This document shows positions 44,192-52,663 of a stretch of DNA of 64,000 nt, piece after piece. Below the pieces are notes generated by a model. That model had not been told where the DNA came from. It saw nothing but the letters and a program-made list of their open reading frames with translations, and did no database searches. A program made the translations under genes and the position numbers. Position 1 is the stretch's first letter; each line of letters begins with the position of its first letter. Origin of the DNA: Virgibacillus_O sediminis (GTDB lineage: Bacteria > Bacillota > Bacilli > Bacillales > Amphibacillaceae); assembly GCF_042643265.1 (NCBI RefSeq), contig NZ_JBHRRZ010000038.1, forward strand, positions 113,676-177,675, read 5' to 3'.

Positions 44192-44217
44192 AAAAAACCG
44201 GGAGGATCTCCCGGTTT
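44192..44217 (-). terminator. Terminator after nagB
   Basis: On the minus strand AAACCGGGAG, loop, CTCCCGGTTTTTTAA, 7 bases after the nagB stop, which separates nagAB from glcT-ptsG. Confidence 0.85.
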
Positions 44218-44223
44218 GATGCA

Positions 44224-44945
44224 TTATTTACCCAAGGCCTTCTGATCGACGATAAGTTGGACATTCGGATGCTGATGAAGGATGGAAGCAGGAAACTCCT
44301 CACTTACTTCTCCCTCCACCAGCCGTGCGAGTGCTTCCCTTTTATTCTCACCTGATACAAGCAACAGTATTCTCCTGCTGTCCATGATGGTGGCAATTCC
44401 CGCAGTGATTGCCTGTTCCGGCACCTCCTCCAGAGAGGAGAAGAACCTGGCATTTGCCTTTCGGGTGGAGTCTTTCAATGTTACTACATGTGTTCTGCTG
44501 CCAAAGGATGTGCCCGGTTCATTGAAGCCAATATGGCCGTTCATGCCCAGGCCGAGAAGCTGCACATCCACATAGCCGGCATTCCGGATTTTTTGTTCAT
44601 AATCCCGGCATTCCTTCTGCAGATCGTCTGCCGCCCCATTTGGCAGATGGGTATTGGCCCTTGATTATCTACATGTTGAAAGAATTTTTCCTTCATATAA
44701 TAGTGATAACTGTTGGGGTCGTCCTCACTTATTCCGACATATTCGTCGAGGTTGAAGCTGGAGGTATTCTTAAAAGAAAGATTACCTTGCTCAAACTGGC
44801 GGATCAAAAATTGATAGACCCCCTCCGGCGTGGACCCTGTCGCCAAGCCGAGCACTGGATGTGACCGCTCTTTCACCTGCTCCATGACGATTGTTCCAGC
44901 CTTTTCACTCATTTCTTGATAGTCTCTCACTTCTATGATGTCCAT
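44224..44945 (-). pseudogene. nagB: Glucosamine-6-phosphate deaminase gene with a single frameshift
   Basis: Two overlapping frames (44945 to 44541, and 44571 to 44224) together give a full-length NagB: LGLATGSTPEGVYQFLI and FNLDEYVGISEDDPNSYHYYMKEKFFQHVDN in the first, then NGAADDLQKECRDYEQK, QLLGLGMNGHIGFNEPGTSF and RTHVVTLKDSTRKANARFF in the second. The frame changes after HVDNQG, in CAAGGGCCAATACC near 44654-44662, where one base seems missing. All catalytic parts are intact on either side. The enzyme would turn glucosamine-6-phosphate into fructose-6-phosphate. Either a sequencing error or a recent inactivation. Start overlaps the nagA stop (TAATG). Confidence 0.85.
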
Positions 44946-46120
44946 TATTCCTGCTCCTCCCGATACCCTATCACTCCACGGCAGATAGTATATTTGATAT
45001 TCAACTCATCATCCAGAAGCAGCAGGTCGGCATCCTTGCCAACTGCAATGCTGCCCTTTCGATCAAACATACCAAGCTGTTTGGCCGGATTGGCGGATGC
45101 CATTTGAGTGACAGCCTCCAGTGTCGCTCCTTCAAGCCCCAGCATCCTTTTTGCACCATCTTTCAGTTTCAGGATGCTTCCGGCCAATGTTCCATCCTCA
45201 AGTACGGCACGGTCTTCCGTCACCTTCACCGGCTGGCCGCCAAGTTCATAATCACCAGGAGATAAACACTTGGCCCGCATGGCATCGGTGATCAAGATCA
45301 GCCGCTCGGGGCCGACATTCTTATAAATAATCTCCAACATCTCTGGAGCAACATGAATGCCGTCTGCAATCAATTCAGCCCTAAGATCCTTGAGCTGAAA
45401 TGCAGCACCGACCACTCCGATGTCCCTGTGGTGAATGCCTGACATGGCATTGCATAAATGAGTAACCTGACGGACACCCGACTCGACCGCCCTCTTCATT
45501 CCAGCAAAATCTATCCCGGTGTGGCCCGCTGAGACATTGATCCCCTCATCCGCCAACATGCGGATGAATTCTCCATCGGCATCATGCTCAGGTGCCATGG
45601 TGATTGTTTTTATCCGATGGCCCGAAATTTCCTGCCATTTCCGAAAAAGGGAAAGATCCGGCTGGATGATATGCTCCACAGGCTGGGCGCCCGCCCGTTC
45701 CTTCTCCACAAACGGCCCTTCCAGATGCACACCAACCATTTCGGCATGCCCGGGCTTCATCTGATAAGAAGCAACATTGGCAAGTGCCTGTTCAATGGCT
45801 TCCTGTGACTGGGTGATAGTAGTCGCCAGAAAGCTGGTGGTCCCTTCCTCCGGCAGCACACTTGCAATGGAATCAAGCGCATCTTCCGTAGCATCCATAA
45901 CATCTGCACCATTCGCTCCGTGGATATGTCCATCAATGAAACCCGGAACAGCCTGATAGCCGCTGCCATCAATGAAATGGGCATTCTGCGGAAATTCCGA
46001 TGGCGGCTGTTTATATATTTCAGCAATCCTGCCATTGTCTAAAAGTATGGAGCCATTATGGATGACTTCTTGTTCCTTGTGGATGGTCGTATTATGAATG
46101 AACAGCTTTCCCAACAGCAT
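44945..46120 (-). CDS. nagA: N-acetylglucosamine-6-phosphate deacetylase
   Basis: 391 residues from the ATG at 46120; GGGGAGG abuts this ATG and is 6 bases from a TTG at 46114, which may be the real start, and a GTG at 46138 is unlikely. Amidohydrolase TIM barrel with the metal motif GFIDGHIHGANG near 54-65, HLCNAMSGIHHRD near 208-220 and catalytic Asp in LITDAMRA near 270. It deacetylates GlcNAc-6-phosphate to feed nagB. First gene of the nagA-nagB unit; no nagR is adjacent. Confidence 0.92.
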   Translation of the reverse strand: MLLGKLFIHNTTIHKEQEVIHNGSILLDNGRIAEIYKQPPSEFPQNAHFIDGSGYQAVPGFIDGHIHGANGADVMDATEDALDSIASVLPEEGTTSFLATTITQSQEAIEQALANVASYQMKPGHAEMVGVHLEGPFVEKERAGAQPVEHIIQPDLSLFRKWQEISGHRIKTITMAPEHDADGEFIRMLADEGINVSAGHTGIDFAGMKRAVESGVRQVTHLCNAMSGIHHRDIGVVGAAFQLKDLRAELIADGIHVAPEMLEIIYKNVGPERLILITDAMRAKCLSPGDYELGGQPVKVTEDRAVLEDGTLAGSILKLKDGAKRMLGLEGATLEAVTQMASANPAKQLGMFDRKGSIAVGKDADLLLLDDELNIKYTICRGVIGYREEQE

Positions 46121-46266
46121 CCTCCCCTTCCTTGCCACCGTTCTTTATCAGCTACTTAAAGTCTAAACTGCAGAAGCATTTCTATCAAGTGATTGGAGAG
46201 ACAGATAATGTTCTGTGGTGTTGATGGGATTAAGGGGGGGATTGCATGCTGGGGATGTGGATGTAG

Positions 46267-46390
46267 GACACGAGTTGGGGTACTTGGCGCCCGAGTGGGA
46301 GCGGGGGGGCACAAGTTGCGGTGCTTGGCGCCCGAGTGGGTGGGTGTGAGGCACGTGTTGCGGTGCTTGGCGCCCGAGTGGGTGTTGGAG
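46267..46390 (+). repeat. 21-bp-periodic CGAGT/GGCGCC array A
   Basis: Three tandem units of 41-42 bp (from 46267, 46308 and 46350), each a GGCAC(G/A)AGTT half followed by a TTGGCGCCCGAGTGGG half. CGAGT or a one-base variant falls at 46271, 46292, 46312, 46333, 46354 and 46375, a spacing of 20-21 bases. It lies between nagA and the DUF3006 gene; short frames that overlap it on both strands are repeat artefacts. Confidence 0.9.
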
Positions 46391-46443
46391 GGAACATGGT
46401 AATTTATATGAGTGTTAATTTATTTCCTTACCCTCTCTGGTGT

Positions 46444-46785
46444 TCATCTCCATTTTGCCTTTAACCTTTCCAGCATATCCCGTGCTGCTTGTTCTCTTTC
46501 TTCTGTTAACTCATAATCGATTGCTACATTTGCAAGTGTTCCATTCTCTAACTCGATATCCAGCCAGACACCGTCTCTCGTACCTTCTGGAAGATCAGCT
46601 GCAGGGACAACGATCTCTGCTTCATCGTTTTCCATGAGGATAACAGCATACTCCCCTTCCATGCGGTCGACAACTGCTTTCACACTGACCGAGACTCCAT
46701 CTTGTTGCAAAGGATATCCGGAGAGCAATGTGGACAAATGCAATAGGGACGTCAGCAATATTTTTCCTGCGATAATATGGGTCAT
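46444..46785 (-). CDS. DUF3006-domain protein with an N-terminal hydrophobic segment
   Basis: 113 residues, ATG preceded by a perfect AAAGGAGGTGAG. The first 30 residues (HIIAGKILLTSLLHLSTLLSGY) are weakly hydrophobic, then a DUF3006 core from about 33: VKAVVDRMEGEYAVILMEND and EIVVPAADLPEGTRDGVWLDIEL. A helical, basic tail ends the protein. DUF3006 is a short beta domain of unknown function often next to ComEC-like MBL proteins, and such a gene is divergent here with a second DUF3006 gene behind it. Confidence 0.82.
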   Translation of the reverse strand: MTHIIAGKILLTSLLHLSTLLSGYPLQQDGVSVSVKAVVDRMEGEYAVILMENDEAEIVVPAADLPEGTRDGVWLDIELENGTLANVAIDYELTEEREQAARDMLERLKAKWR

Positions 46786-47047
46786 AATCTCACCTCCTTT
46801 TTTTCCATTATTTCAGGGTTTTACCAAAAGCGCATCTTGCCAAAATATAGAATTGGCCTCAAAAAACATAGATGAACTGCAATTTCATATAGGAAAAACA
46901 GCAAAACCAAATGATGTAATCATGAGAAATCTATAATTCATCCTTTTTCAAATTAATTTGCCTGGGCTATGGAATTAATCTGCTAGAATCTGGAATAAGA
47001 GTTTGATAACCTATAAAATAAATAATAGACAGACGGGAGGTAGGGAA

Positions 47048-48343
47048 TTGTACCGGAGAGTTTTCATGCCAATCATATTTGCCTTCCTGCTAGCTGCCTG
47101 TGGGGAGGAGACCGGGCAAGACACATCAGAAAGCGCAGAGCAGGCAAATACAGGAGAAAATCAGACGGAAGAAGTTCAGGAAGAGGAAAACGAGGAACCG
47201 GAAACAACTGAAGGAGAAGACATAGAGACAGACAATAACATAGAAGCCGAGACTCCTGCAGACGAGCCAGATGAATCGGCAAGTAATGAGCCGTTATCCG
47301 ACCTGGAGGTTCATTATATTGATGCCGGACAGGCGGATGCTACCCTGCTCCAGTATGAAGATGGCAGTGAGGAATACAGCATCCTCTACGATACCGGCGA
47401 CTGGCGCAGCAATAACGTGGTTCAATATCTGTCCACACAGGATATATCAGAGATTGATGTCCTCGCTATAAGCCATCCGGACGCGGATCATATCGGGCAA
47501 ATGGAAGAAATCATCGGCACCTATCCAGTGGGAGAGGTATGGATGACTGGAAATGAAAGCACCTCCCAGACTTTCCAGAGAGCAATGGAGGCGGTACTGG
47601 CAAGTGATGCAAGCTATGAGGAGCCACGGGCAGGCGACGAGTTTGCCATCGGGCCGCTGGAAATTGATGTCTTATACCCTGATACCATCTCCGGCAACAG
47701 CAATGAGGAATCTCTCTCATTGAAATTCACCTATGGGGACATCGAATTCCTGTTCACCGGGGATGCGGAAAGAGATGGAGAGCAATATATGATGAACAGT
47801 GAAATAAGTGTGGACGCAGACATCCTGCAACTGGGACACCACGGCTCCAACACATCCAGCGCTCCGGCCTTCATCGATGCGGTAGACCCCGAAGTGGCAA
47901 TCTACAGTGCCGGTGAAAATAACAGCTATGGACATCCTAGTCCGGAGGTGGTTTCGGCCATCCAAGACAGGGACATTGAATTGTATGGCACCGACATCCA
48001 TGGGACAATTGTAGTTACCACGGACGGCCAGGACTACAGTATTGCTACCCGGGCGGACGGCACCATCAGTCCGGAAAGCACTGGTGCCACCGAGCAGACG
48101 GAAACAGAGCAAGCGGAGGATCAAACGGAAGCGGATGGAGAACAAAGTACAGCAGATGGATGCATAAATATCAATGAAGCGTCAGAGGAAGCAATCCAGG
48201 AAATCATCCATATCGGGCCTGAGCGTGCAGGTGAGCTTATTGAACGCCGCCCTTATAACTCAGTGGAAGGCCTGGAACGCATCAATGGCATCGGCCCAGC
48301 CAGGATAGACGATATCAAAGCCGAAGGAAAAGCATGTGCATAG
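47048..48343 (+). CDS. Secreted ComEC/Rec2-like MBL-fold lipoprotein with C-terminal helix-hairpin-helix
   Basis: 431 residues, TTG start with GGGAGG 7 bases upstream. Signal peptide with lipobox LLAAC (Cys18), an acidic Glu/Thr linker to about residue 90, a metallo-beta-lactamase domain (about 92-330) with the AISHPDADHIGQME metal motif near 143-156 and LGHHGSNTSSAP near 261-272, then another acidic linker and a ComEA-like helix-hairpin-helix pair (INEASEEAIQEIIHIGPERAGE, INGIGPARIDDI, about 375-428). The MBL part matches the C-terminal nuclease-like domain of ComEC. The HhH pair should bind DNA, so a surface nuclease or DNA-uptake helper is plausible. Followed by a DUF3006 gene. Confidence 0.88.
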   Translation: MYRRVFMPIIFAFLLAACGEETGQDTSESAEQANTGENQTEEVQEEENEEPETTEGEDIETDNNIEAETPADEPDESASNEPLSDLEVHYIDAGQADATLLQYEDGSEEYSILYDTGDWRSNNVVQYLSTQDISEIDVLAISHPDADHIGQMEEIIGTYPVGEVWMTGNESTSQTFQRAMEAVLASDASYEEPRAGDEFAIGPLEIDVLYPDTISGNSNEESLSLKFTYGDIEFLFTGDAERDGEQYMMNSEISVDADILQLGHHGSNTSSAPAFIDAVDPEVAIYSAGENNSYGHPSPEVVSAIQDRDIELYGTDIHGTIVVTTDGQDYSIATRADGTISPESTGATEQTETEQAEDQTEADGEQSTADGCININEASEEAIQEIIHIGPERAGELIERRPYNSVEGLERINGIGPARIDDIKAEGKACA

Positions 48344-48358
48344 AATAGGAGGAAAAAA

Positions 48359-48622
48359 ATGAAAGGCATAGTGGACCGATTTGAGGATAATGATAAAGCC
48401 GTCATTCTCCTAGAAGAAATCAAGGAAGAGCTGATTGTCGATCGGAGTGAGCTTCCAGCTGGAAGTGATGTAAATACAGTACTTCGGGTGGAGGAGCGGG
48501 ACGGCGAATACCGTGTGATGTCAAAGGATGAAGAACAAACCGATGAACAGTCCGGCAAATCATCCGACCTAATGGCCAAGTTACGTGCAAAAAGCAAGGG
48601 AAGCAAATTTAAGAAGAAGTAG
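48359..48622 (+). CDS. DUF3006-domain protein
   Basis: 87 residues: MKGIVDRFEDNDKAVILLEE, ELIVDRSELPAGSDVNTVLRVE, then a charged tail ending KGSKFKKK. ATG with AGGAGG 6 bases upstream, 15 bases after the MBL lipoprotein gene, so co-transcribed. Paralogue of the gene at 46444-46785. Function unknown; the conserved pairing with MBL proteins suggests a partner or stabiliser. Confidence 0.85.
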   Translation: MKGIVDRFEDNDKAVILLEEIKEELIVDRSELPAGSDVNTVLRVEERDGEYRVMSKDEEQTDEQSGKSSDLMAKLRAKSKGSKFKKK

Positions 48623-48641
48623 ATTGGGCAATTTTTGAGCA

Positions 48642-48700
48642 TGGCGGCGTCCAGTGAACGGCGGTGAGGCACGAGTTCCTGCTTTGGCGCCCGAGTTTTT
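48642..48700 (+). repeat. 21-bp-periodic CGAGT/GGCGCC array B
   Basis: CCAGT at 48651, CGAGT at 48672 and at 48692 are spaced 20-21 bases; GGCACGAGTT and TTGGCGCCCGAGTT halves follow a decayed GGCGTCCAGTG half. Same orientation as array A. It sits between a plus-strand gene and the terminator of prfC. Confidence 0.75.
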
Positions 48701-48708
48701 TTAGAAAG

Positions 48709-48743
48709 CAAATAAGCGCAGCCGCTCCGGCTGCGCTTATTTG
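48709..48743. terminator. Bidirectional terminator between DUF3006 gene and prfC
   Basis: AAATAAGCGCAGCC and GGCTGCGCTTATTT are perfect 14-bp arms with a 5-base loop between convergent genes. Confidence 0.93.
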
Positions 48744-48746
48744 TTT

Positions 48747-50336
48747 CTACTCATGTGCCTGATCGTAGGCATTCACTTCAAACAGATCGATCAGTTCAAT
48801 ATCGGGATGCTTGTCGCGGAACCAATTAAGGGAGAACTCATTTTTGAACAGGACTACTGGGTTGTTTTCCCGGTCCCGTACAAGCATATTCCGCTCATCG
48901 AAAAGGGAGTCGTCGACTTGCTCCTCTTTCATCCAGCGTGGTATTCTGTCGCCGATCGTCTCGAGAAGCACTTCGACATTATACTCATTTTTCATCCGAT
49001 ATTGGAATACTTCATACTGCAATTCGCCGACGGCACCCAATATAAATGATCCCCCTCGGCTGCCATGGAAGAGCTGGATGGCTCCTTCCTGTACAAGCTG
49101 TTCGATCCCTTTATAGAACTGCTTCGATTTCATGACGTTTTTGGCGGAAACACGCTTGAACTGCTCTGGCGGGAACTGGGGCAGTTCGTTATATTCAAAG
49201 CCGCCCTTGCCTTCTGTCAGCGTATCACCGATTTGATACATGTTCGGATCATAGATGCCGATGATATCACCCGCATAAGCTTCCTCTACTGTATCGCGTG
49301 AGGAGGCGACAAACTGTTGGGATTGGGCAAGCTTGAGTTGCTTGCCGGTCCGTGACAGAGTGACACTCATTCCTCGCTCGAATTTGCCCGAGCAGACACG
49401 CAGGAAGGCTACACGGTCACGGTGGGCAGGGTTCATATTTGCCTGGATCTTAAAGACAAAACCGGAGAAATCCTGATTATCCGGGGAAACAAGTCCTTCC
49501 GTTGATCTCCTCGGAGCAGGAACTGGCGCCATGTTTATGAACGTATCGAAGAAAGTGTCCACCCCAAATGGCGCCAAGGCACTGCCGAAGAACACCGGTG
49601 TCTGTTCACCAGAAAGTACGGAATCCAAGGAAAAATCATCTCCTGCTTCTTCCACTAAAGAAAACTCGTCCTTAGCAGCCTGGTACGATCCTTGGGAAAC
49701 GAGATCCTCATATTCCGGCTGATCCAGTTCGCTATATGGAATGTAGGTCTCCTCTTCGTTTCCGTTATATTGAATGAACCGCTCATTCTGCCGGTCAAAG
49801 ATACCGAGGAAGCGTTTGCCCATCCCAGCCGGCCAGTTCATCGGGTACGTGCCGATATCCAGCACTTCTTCAATTTCCTCCAAAAGTTCTAGAGGCTCTC
49901 TGCCCTCCCTGTCCAGTTTGTTAATGAATGTAAAAATCGGGATGCCACGCATGCGGCACACCTTAAATAGCTTGAGCGTCTGAGCCTCGATCCCCTTTGT
50001 GGCATCGATGATCATGACCACACTGTCCACTGCCGTCAGCGTCCTGTACGTGTCCTCACTAAAATCCTCGTGGCCTGGAGTGTCAAGAATATTTACCCGA
50101 TAGCCGTCATAGCGAAAGTTCATGACACTGGAAGTAACGGAAATTCCACGCTGCTTCTCAATTTCCATCCAGTCCGATGTCGCAAACTTTCCGGACTTCT
50201 TTCCTTTTACTGTCCCTGCCGAGCGAATCAAATTACCGAACAGCAAAATTCGTTCGGTAAGCGTTGTTTTCCCAGCATCTGGGTGGGATATGATGGCAAA
50301 CGTCTTCCGCTGGCCAACTTCATCTCCAATACTCAT
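48747..50336 (-). CDS. prfC: Peptide chain release factor 3
   Basis: 529 residues. GTPase domain with G1 HPDAGKTTLTE near 19-29, DTPGHEDFSEDTYR near 83-96 (G3) and NKLDREGR near 141 (G4), followed by the domain II/III blocks typical of RF3 (GFVFKIQANMNPAHRDRVAFLRV, about 310-332). It recycles RF1 and RF2 from the ribosome after peptide release. ATG with AAGGGA upstream. RF3 is not universal in Bacillaceae. Confidence 0.95.
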   Translation of the reverse strand: MSIGDEVGQRKTFAIISHPDAGKTTLTERILLFGNLIRSAGTVKGKKSGKFATSDWMEIEKQRGISVTSSVMNFRYDGYRVNILDTPGHEDFSEDTYRTLTAVDSVVMIIDATKGIEAQTLKLFKVCRMRGIPIFTFINKLDREGREPLELLEEIEEVLDIGTYPMNWPAGMGKRFLGIFDRQNERFIQYNGNEEETYIPYSELDQPEYEDLVSQGSYQAAKDEFSLVEEAGDDFSLDSVLSGEQTPVFFGSALAPFGVDTFFDTFINMAPVPAPRRSTEGLVSPDNQDFSGFVFKIQANMNPAHRDRVAFLRVCSGKFERGMSVTLSRTGKQLKLAQSQQFVASSRDTVEEAYAGDIIGIYDPNMYQIGDTLTEGKGGFEYNELPQFPPEQFKRVSAKNVMKSKQFYKGIEQLVQEGAIQLFHGSRGGSFILGAVGELQYEVFQYRMKNEYNVEVLLETIGDRIPRWMKEEQVDDSLFDERNMLVRDRENNPVVLFKNEFSLNWFRDKHPDIELIDLFEVNAYDQAHE

Positions 50337-50425
50337 GTTAAAAAATTCCCTTCTCTATATAGTAAGCACTCGCTTGTACTCTTCTCTTTAATTTGGACCG
50401 GAGCTTTCATCTGCCGGCACAACGA

Positions 50426-50447
50426 AGGCCCCCAAGCAAGGGGGCCC
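50426..50447 (-). terminator. Hairpin after the excisionase-type HTH gene
   Basis: GGCCCCC and GGGGGCC pair with an 8-base loop, 10 bases after the stop. The T run on the minus strand is poor. Confidence 0.5.
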
Positions 50448-50456
50448 GGTCTGTAT

Positions 50457-50639
50457 TTATAATCTTTCTCCATTTTTCAGGCGTTCAATAAATTCGTTCA
50501 GATCTTCCTTCTTGACTCTCCAGTGCCGGCCAATTTTAAATCCGGGAATCTTCCCGTCCTGCACCAGTTTATAAGTGGTCATTTCACTTAGCTGCAGATA
50601 TTCTGCCACTTGCGAGACCGTCATGATTTCCCTTTCCAT
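50457..50639 (-). CDS. Small helix-turn-helix DNA-binding protein, excisionase family
   Basis: 60 residues, ATG with GGAGG 7 bases upstream. Nearly the whole protein is a MerR-like HTH: TVSQVAEYLQLSEMTTYKLVQDGKIPGFKIGRHWRVKKEDLNEFI, the HTH_17 family. Such proteins are annotated as excisionases but many are stand-alone regulators. No integrase or phage gene is nearby, so a regulatory role is more likely. It lies upstream of prfC on the same strand. Confidence 0.85.
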   Translation of the reverse strand: MEREIMTVSQVAEYLQLSEMTTYKLVQDGKIPGFKIGRHWRVKKEDLNEFIERLKNGERL

Positions 50640-50842
50640 AAAAGTGCCTCCAAATTCCTAACATACCACCATCATACCATAAACCTTGCCCTTTTTTAAT
50701 AACTTTATCAGTCAATTATACTCAGTTATAAAACATTATACTCATTATAAAGAAAAAGTGCATTTTATAGATTTGGCATGAAAATAGAAGTAAAGTGGCG
50801 AATTTGAAAGCATATGGTTAATGTTCGCGTTTTCTTAGCATT

Positions 50843-50870
50843 TTGCAACCAACAAAGCCTATGGTATGAT
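50843..50870 (+). promoter_or_regulatory. Candidate promoter of the SulP gene
   Basis: TTGCAA, a 16-base spacer and TATGAT with an upstream TGG (extended -10), 78 bases before the start. Fits sigma-A. The rest of 50640-50947 shows only AT-rich sequence. Confidence 0.55.
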
Positions 50871-50947
50871 TCGTGTTATTGAAAGCGGAAATGACTTCTG
50901 TCAGGGGCAGAAGTAATCTATAACTATATTAAAGAGAGGTGCTTTTA

Positions 50948-52408
50948 TTGGATATACAAACAATTAAGCAACAATGGTTCGGCAACGTCCGAGGCGATAT
51001 TTTGGCCGGGATTGTTGTAGCGCTGGCGCTGATTCCGGAAGCTATCGCTTTCTCCATCATCGCCGGTGTCGATCCGATGGTCGGATTATACGCATCCTTT
51101 ACGATGGCAGTCGTCATCGCATTCGCCGGAGGCAGACCGGGAATGATTTCTGCCGCCACTGGTGCCATGGCTCTGCTGATGGTCGACCTTATTGCTGATC
51201 ATGGACTACAGTATTTACTTGCAGCAACTATTCTTACCGGTATTATTCAGATTTTATTCGGTATCTTTAAATTGGCGAAAGCAATGAAATTTGTACCGCG
51301 TTCTGTCATGGTAGGCTTCGTCAATGCTTTAGCAATCATGATTTTCATGTCGCAATTGCAGCATTTTGTCGGCGAAACATGGGTAATGTACGCGTTGGTG
51401 GCATTGACTCTTGCTATCATCTACCTTTTCCCCAAAGTAACCAAGGCAGTACCTTCCACTTTGGTCGCGATTGTGGTAGTTACCGCTATTGCGATCTTCG
51501 GAAATTTGGGAGTGGGTACGGTTGGTGATATGGGTTCCTTAACCCAGCAGCTTCCGGTATTCCTGATTCCATCCATTCCGTTTACATGGGAAACATTGAT
51601 GATCATCTTCCCATATTCCCTATCTTTGGCGATTGTCGGCCTGCTTGAGTCCTTGCTGACTGCGAATATCGTTGATGATATGACAGATACAGAGAGCAAC
51701 AAGAACCAAGAAAGCCGCGGACAGGGTATTGCCAACGTGGTTACCGGATTTTTCGGCGGGATGGCCGGCTGTGCGATGATCGGCCAGTCCGTCATCAATG
51801 TAAAATCCGGTGGTAATGGACGTCTTTCAACCCTGGTAGCTGGTGTCTTCCTCATGTTCCTGATTATCGCCCTCGGCGGTGTGGTGGTTCAGATTCCAAT
51901 GGCAGCTCTTGCCGGTGTCATGATCATGGTATCGATCAGTACATTTGACTGGTCCTCTGTCAAGAATCTTGGCAAGCTCCCTAAGACGGATGGCGCTGTC
52001 ATGGTGACTACTGTTGCGATTGTGCTTGTCACCCACAACTTATCCATTGGTGTACTTGCAGGTGTACTCTTGAGTGCTATCTTCTTCGCCGCTAAAATTT
52101 CTAAGGTGAAAGTAACAGAAGAACTGGTTTGGACGGAACAAAAGAAAATCTACCATGTAGACGGACAGCTTTTCTTTGCTTCTGTCAATGATTTCCCAGG
52201 GAAGTTCAATTATACAGATACAGTCAAGGAAGTAGAAATCGACCTGACAAACGCCCACCTCTGGGATGACTCGGCAATTGGAGCACTTGATAAGATAGAA
52301 ATGAAATTTGAGCAAAACGGCATTCACGTTTCCTATACAGGCTTGAATGCGGAAAGCAAGCAGCTGAAAAGCAAGATCGGCGGGCTTTCCAACGCATCCG
52401 GGCACTAG
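50948..52408 (+). CDS. SulP-family anion transporter with STAS domain
   Basis: 486 residues, TTG start with AGAGGTG 6 bases upstream; the in-frame GTG 9 bases earlier is part of that site. About 12-14 membrane segments (1-390): DILAGIVVALALIPEAIAFS near 16-35 and PGMISAATGAMALLMVDL near 65-82 are the SulP signatures. The C-terminal STAS domain (about 395-486) regulates transport. Substrates in bacteria include bicarbonate, sulfate and dicarboxylates; this one is uncertain. Confidence 0.92.
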   Translation: MDIQTIKQQWFGNVRGDILAGIVVALALIPEAIAFSIIAGVDPMVGLYASFTMAVVIAFAGGRPGMISAATGAMALLMVDLIADHGLQYLLAATILTGIIQILFGIFKLAKAMKFVPRSVMVGFVNALAIMIFMSQLQHFVGETWVMYALVALTLAIIYLFPKVTKAVPSTLVAIVVVTAIAIFGNLGVGTVGDMGSLTQQLPVFLIPSIPFTWETLMIIFPYSLSLAIVGLLESLLTANIVDDMTDTESNKNQESRGQGIANVVTGFFGGMAGCAMIGQSVINVKSGGNGRLSTLVAGVFLMFLIIALGGVVVQIPMAALAGVMIMVSISTFDWSSVKNLGKLPKTDGAVMVTTVAIVLVTHNLSIGVLAGVLLSAIFFAAKISKVKVTEELVWTEQKKIYHVDGQLFFASVNDFPGKFNYTDTVKEVEIDLTNAHLWDDSAIGALDKIEMKFEQNGIHVSYTGLNAESKQLKSKIGGLSNASGH

Positions 52409-52414
52409 AATGAC

Positions 52415-52459
52415 GAAAAAGCCAGCCTGTCCCATAAGATTGGGACGGCTGGCTTTTTG
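52415..52459. terminator. Terminator of the SulP gene
   Basis: GAAAAAGCCAGCC.GTCCCA and TGGGAC.GGCTGGCTTTTTG form a long perfect stem. Confidence 0.93.
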
Positions 52460-52500
52460 ATCTGTTTTGTTAAATAGCGGAAAAGTAATGCTTAGAATAT

Positions 52501-52522
52501 AAGAGAGAGAGAGAGAGAGAAG
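52501..52522. repeat. GA microsatellite
   Basis: An uninterrupted run of about ten GA dinucleotides upstream of the ArAE gene. Length could vary by slippage; it lies 140 bases ahead of the start codon. Confidence 0.8.
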
Positions 52523-52663
52523 TTTTTAAGATTTTTCTATGGGAAAAAGATGAAAGTAGACGTTTATAACATCTAAATCAATGGAAAACGTGTATAATCA
52601 AATACGTGTTCCAATCGCTCTTGTAAGAAAAAGAGTGATCATCAACTCAGAGGTGAAACATAC

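Noticed and set aside
46163..46402. Overlapping frames of 63 and 69 residues on both strands
   Set aside because: They coincide with repeat array A, have skewed composition (Cys, Trp, Gly) and no ribosome site; they are artefacts of the 21-bp repeat.
50457..50639. Prophage excisionase
   Set aside because: Only the HTH_17 fold supports it; no integrase, attachment repeats or phage genes are near.
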